Below are positions 10,424 to 64,000 of a stretch of DNA of 64,000 nucleotides, piece by piece. Under the pieces are notes generated by a model. The model saw nothing but the letters and a program-made list of their open reading frames with translations, did not search any database and was not told the DNA's origin. The first letter of the stretch is position 1; each line of letters begins with the position of its first letter. A program made the translations under genes and the position numbers. The stretch is from Halichoerus grypus (Eukaryota; Chordata; Mammalia; Carnivora; Phocidae), in contig NC_135718.1 in the NCBI RefSeq assembly GCF_964656455.1, positions 49,104,014-49,168,013 on the forward strand. Direction: 5' to 3'.

Positions 10424-11229
10424 AAGATCTCTGAAGAAGGGACCTGGGCTGTGCCTCACAATATCCGCTACAGCTCATGTGTGTTATTCATTTAATATAG
10501 TCTCAGATATGATATAGAAGTGTTTTATTTAGGATTCTTATGGTTAGTGATTAGTGTGATGAGCTTGCCTTTTTTCCCCTCAATGTGTGGAGTACCTATG
10601 TCTGGGTAATTCCAGCTTTCTAAACCAATGCAGAGTACAGAAAATGAGAGAATAGTCCATTTTAATTAGTTGGCAATATAATGAAGAAGTTTACTATTTC
10701 TCAATATTTAAAGGAACTCACTTGAACTCATCTGGATCTTTGTGGGGGCATAAATCATGGTTTTTGGTACACACACATTTTCTTCTTTACATATTCTTCT
10801 CTATCAGAGTCATTTTATATTTTCCTAGAATATCATTTTATTTCAGAGATTTTAAGTTATAGGGAATAAATGATAAGAATACAATATTATAAAGTAAAGA
10901 AGATGAATGATTTGTCAATGAGGCATTGTCCATTCCACCTCTCCCTTTTCTTGGTCTCCTTTATGTAATTTGAGTTGCTGTCTGTATTTCTATAGGACCT
11001 CTCTGGGTGCAGCAGAGTGACCATGGTTTATGGCTTTTCCCTGGTTAGGATGCTTTAGATGTCCTAAGGGTGTCAGCCCTCACCTGTCAGGTGAGCCCTC
11101 AGCGCTCATGGCTCTTTTCTTCAGGAAAAGACCACCCTGCCTGGGTGGTCTCAGTGTTCTGAATGCAGAGTATGTACCCTTTAACTCTCTGCTCATTCTT
11201 TTTCAAAAGGCTGATCCATTTCTTCAGTT

Positions 11230-11870
11230 CAGGTGGGTATTTATTGAGCACTCACCTTACGCCAGGCACAAATTTAAAGCCATGAGCAAAGCAGACGCAT
11301 TTCCTCCCCTCATCGAGCTGATGCTATGGCTAAGGAGTCAGAGGTAAATCACTTAGGTAAATAAGGCGCTAGTGCTTCATCATGGTGTGCAGAAAAGTAA
11401 AGTGGGCACAAGGAGCAAGAATTTGGGGGGCGGAGAAGGAGGGGCCTTGCGGTTTGGGTGGGGTAGCCAGGGCAGGTCTCACTGAGGTGGGTGCAGGAAG
11501 GATACCCCTGCGGGAGGTGTGGGCATGCACCCCGCGGCCATGCGGGGAAGAGAGCAAGCATGTGCCATGGTGAGGGACCCCGGGGCAGGAGCACGTCTAT
11601 ACTGGCAGAGATGGATCACGGAGGAAGGCAGCCAGGTCAGAAGGAGAATAATGTCAGAAGCAGGAGGAGGCCCTCAGATCCGAAAGGAAATGGGGTGGTG
11701 TTGCTTTGGGTCCTTGGAGGACTTTGACTTTTACTCTGTGTGAAATGGGGACATTGGAGGATTTTGAGCAGAGGAGAGGCGTGATCTATTTTACTTTTTA
11801 CCAGGTTCATTCTGGCTGCTATGCTGAGAATCGGCCAGCAGGGTCAAGGGCAGAAAGCAGTTAGGGAGCG
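11230..11870 (+). repeat. L2-like ancient mammalian repeat
   Basis: Diverged sequence beginning 'gtatttattgagcactcacc' and 'cgccaggcac', running through 'tggaggattttgagcagagg' to 'cattctggctgctatgctga', recurring phrases of an old mammalian interspersed family that I assign to L2-like only tentatively. A related 3' piece is at 19050-19320. Confidence 0.55.
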
Positions 11871-12474
11871 GAAGGGTACGTGCTTTAGATGACCATTTCT
11901 CCAGACAGTTTGGTTTAATCTAAGGATAAAATGCAGACTGCTTTCTTTTAGCCCACGTAGAACTTTGTTTACTCATTTGTATTAATGAAAGCCAATGCCA
12001 TGAAAATGACCCACACAAGGCAGTCAAATAAAAGCCCACCGTTGTTCAGCCCATGAGAATATTCCTGTATCATCTGGGGTCGCTTTTTCCGGGACCCAGT
12101 TCTTTCCTGTCTCCATCCTGGGAAAAACTGTTCCCCTGAGAACCAGCTTGTTTTTCTCTCCTGTACATTGTTAATCTTCTAGTGTCTCCCTGCTTTTTTA
12201 TTGACAAAGTGCTCAAAGAGCTAGATCTATAGTTCACCTCTAGCAAGAGTATAGGACCTGTGGCTCTGCATTCACTGTGTTTCCTACCCTTATTTCCATA
12301 CAGCTCCATTACAAGGGAAGCTTTTATTCTATTCTATTTTTGTGAGTCACTTTAAAATGTGGGAAGCTACAGACAAATTATAGAGGATGCAAAGAGTATC
12401 ACCTACAGTAAAAAGAAAGAAATCCAGTTCAAAGCTTGGGTCATTTGTATTCTATTTTTGTTTCCATAAATGAA

Positions 12475-12545
12475 AAAATATATATATATACACACAAATA
12501 TATATATGCATACATAAATATATAAATAAACACACACACACACAG
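12475..12545. repeat. AT/CA microsatellite
   Basis: Tract of atatat, acacac and ataaat units ending in (CA)n. Confidence 0.9.
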
Positions 12546-14795
12546 GATTTTCAGGCTGAAACCATTAGCAGCTGATATAGGACTAAAGCATCCTTCTGTG
12601 CCCTGACAGGTTTCAGTGCTGCTGGTCTTCTACCTCAAGTTTCTAAATGTGTTCCTTTATCTCCCAGCAGTGTTTGCCGATGATGCTGGACTAAGACCAG
12701 CCATCTAGCTTGGGCTGGATGCTTAGGACCAACAGTAGAGTTTATTAAAAATATAGCCCTCAGCCTCTGCTACTCATTCTGATTGAATGAGGCTTGAGAA
12801 CTTTGAAAATATTTTGCACAAACAATATATTTTCTGGGATCCTGGGTTTTTGAAGACATTTTTTGTTTTGTTTTGTTTTCTTTATTGTTGAACAAGTGCT
12901 TGACAGGTATAGAAGTCTTGGGGTAGATTCTCCTTGTCTTAAGATTCTGAGTGTTGCCCATTGTCATTTACACCTACTATTAAATCATGTAGTCTTTGTG
13001 GCATTCATGGTGACCCTCTCTCCACCCTGACACTTTTTTAAAAATTTATGTTAATACTTAAAATTTGAAGAAAAGAAGAGGCAGATACTCCTCGACATGA
13101 GTTTCTAAGAGTTGGTCATTTATTTTGCCTCTTAATCTCGAGTCCTTTTTGGCTTTCTAGAAAGTTCTTTTCTATTATGTCCCGGCCATTACTTATAATC
13201 TACAGGTTGTTTGTATTTCCCTTTGGAACATTTTATTCATAGGTTGGATTTCTGTGATCTCCCCTCCATTTCCATTTTCTTAGATTTCATCCTTTTTTCT
13301 CCCTTTTCTTTATGTTCTCTGTGTTCTGGGATTACTTCTCAGTTTTGTTCTCTGCAGTGTTCAGCTGCGTTAAGTGAACCTTTCATCAGTTCTGTTAGGA
13401 CTGTGTTTCGGCTCCTGGGCCTTCAGTTCATCAACATCCCTTCTCATCTCTGCGCTTTCTGGTTTAATAAAAGTAATATAAATATCATTTGGCATAGAAG
13501 GCCAGCATCTTCAGAGAAAATCTTCTGTTCATGAAGGTAAATCCTTTTTAGATGAGAAATTTCCCTTTTGAGCTATTATCCCTTTCTCCCTCTTGTGCAG
13601 TGAGATTTTTTTTTTTCCCCTCCTGGGCTTTGGATTAGTCCTTCCTTGCCCCCTAATCCTTGAACAAGGCGAAATCTAACTGGGTCCAATGTGGAGCTGT
13701 TCAGTGGAGAACTTCCCATCTGTCTCCTTCCCTTGATCATTGCAGTGACTCCCCCAGCTTTTTCCCACCACTTCCTACCTCACGGACGGGGGCAGAATGA
13801 AGTCTCACCCAATGGCTAAGAGCTGCCTGTCACCAATTTAGCCCACTCTGTGCTTAGCACTGCACTTGGCACGTGGGGGCGCTTGACAAAACGCTTTCCA
13901 AAAATCTGTAAAAGAAAATCCCCTTAGCAAAGGGTGTGATATTGAAACTATCTCAAAGCTGTGATAATCAGCATTTTGTAAGTAATTTTCTTACTTGATG
14001 GCCAAGCATGAAAGCACCATGAGTGACTCAGAATGTTTTTGACTCATGAATTTGATCTCAACAGAAATATATATTAGCCCTGGCTGTTAAAACACAACAA
14101 TAATTTGTATTTTCTCTAAGCCTGGATCGTAGCTTCCTTCCCGGTACCTGCCTCTCTTCTGCTGTCTAGAAATGCTGGCTCTTGATTTCCATTCAGCAGA
14201 GGTTGCCAATTTAGAAAGGACAGACATTTATCTTGATGCGTATTAAAAGTGGAAATATATACATTTTGGATCCTGAAGTTATGCGGTGTGAGATCTTACT
14301 GATCTGATTTTTTTTTTTTTTGATTGGGAGAAAAATATAGAACTTTTCTAGAAAACGGATCACAATGTGGGCTATACTCTTCATTTTATCAGCTGAAGAT
14401 AAAGTTTAAAAAAAAATCAAATCATCAGGTTATCTGATTTGTTTGTAATCTGCTCTTAGCGTAAAGGTTACCCTCCCCCATTCCCAGTACTTTCAGAGAC
14501 AAAATCCTCTCAAAATAGTAGGTAACTTAGAAACAATGCTTTAAATCTGAGATGGACAAGAGAGAAGCCTCATTTAACTGGGCTTTCCCCACCTTCCTCT
14601 GCAGTGGCTCAAAACAGGCCTCCTTTAATGAGAAAGTTTACCAGTGGAGATTAAACCAGTCAAGAATCAGAATGAAGGACCATGTCCAAGGTACCGGATG
14701 GTTTAATCTTCTGCAAGAACTTCATATCCCTTCAACCTTGGCAGCCGTAGATCAAACGGCAGAGTGTGAACATTAAAACCACGCAGTGAGAATAA

Positions 14796-64000
<49,205 letters not shown>

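Noticed and set aside
11349..11743. Several overlapping 60-80 codon frames on both strands
   Set aside because: They lie in a GC-richer L2-like repeat with no homology or splice signals and are shadows of composition.

Overview
This window is nuclear DNA from a mammal, most likely a caniform carnivore. It carries many copies of the tRNA-Lys-derived carnivore SINE (CAN-SINE/SINEC): a head close to GGGGCGCCTGGGTGGCTCAG, a pyrimidine-rich middle and an AATAAA-rich A tail. Several copies have perfect target-site duplications. Carnivore-type L1 remnants and older mammalian repeats (MIR, L2-like, MER5/hAT, Tigger-like) fill much of the rest. I cannot resolve the species; a bear, mustelid, pinniped or dog relative would all fit.

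The only protein-coding gene I can support is KCNMA1 (Slo1/BK, the large-conductance voltage- and calcium-activated potassium channel alpha subunit), on the + strand and covering essentially the whole window. Nine constitutive internal exons plus one alternative exon are visible, all with AG acceptors, GT donors and matching phases. They are 14824-14899, 25183-25258, 27356-27526, 29143-29234 (alternative copy 29343-29434), 48138-48248, 50812-50917, 52660-52742, 56512-56581 and 62818-62973. Together they encode residues equivalent to about 205-518 of the human channel in the common ~1,113-residue numbering: the end of voltage sensor S4, S5, the pore loop with its TVGYG filter, S6, the gate-to-RCK1 linker, and most of the RCK1 gating-ring domain. 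Earlier exons (N-terminus, S0-S3) and later exons (rest of RCK1, RCK2) lie outside.

The most interesting feature is a tandem exon pair at 29143-29234 and 29343-29434. Both are 92 nt, start and end in the same phases, and encode alternative versions of the S6 end plus linker (19 of 31 residues identical), separated by a 108-nt intron. Frame analysis shows that including both or skipping both hits an early stop, so only one can be used per productive mRNA. As I recall, a mutually exclusive alternative exon here has been reported for mammalian slo1, so this is probably known biology rather than a new system. The second copy changes residues important for conduction and gating (charge-ring Glu324 to Gly, Lys330 to Asn).

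Layout: 1-14823 is a repeat-dense intron (old L1, eight CAN-SINEs, a 3-kb L1 with an inverted 5' part, MER5 copies). 14824-29434 holds the pore exons. 29435-48137 is a large intron with MIR/L2/Tigger relics, a 5'-truncated L1 and SINEs; its last 1.5 kb is repeat-poor and may hold regulatory elements. 48138-62973 holds the RCK1 exons, with a 530-bp CA-rich alternating purine/pyrimidine repeat starting about 80 bp after the 56512-56581 exon. I found no promoter, CpG island, functional RNA gene, CRISPR array or prokaryotic feature.
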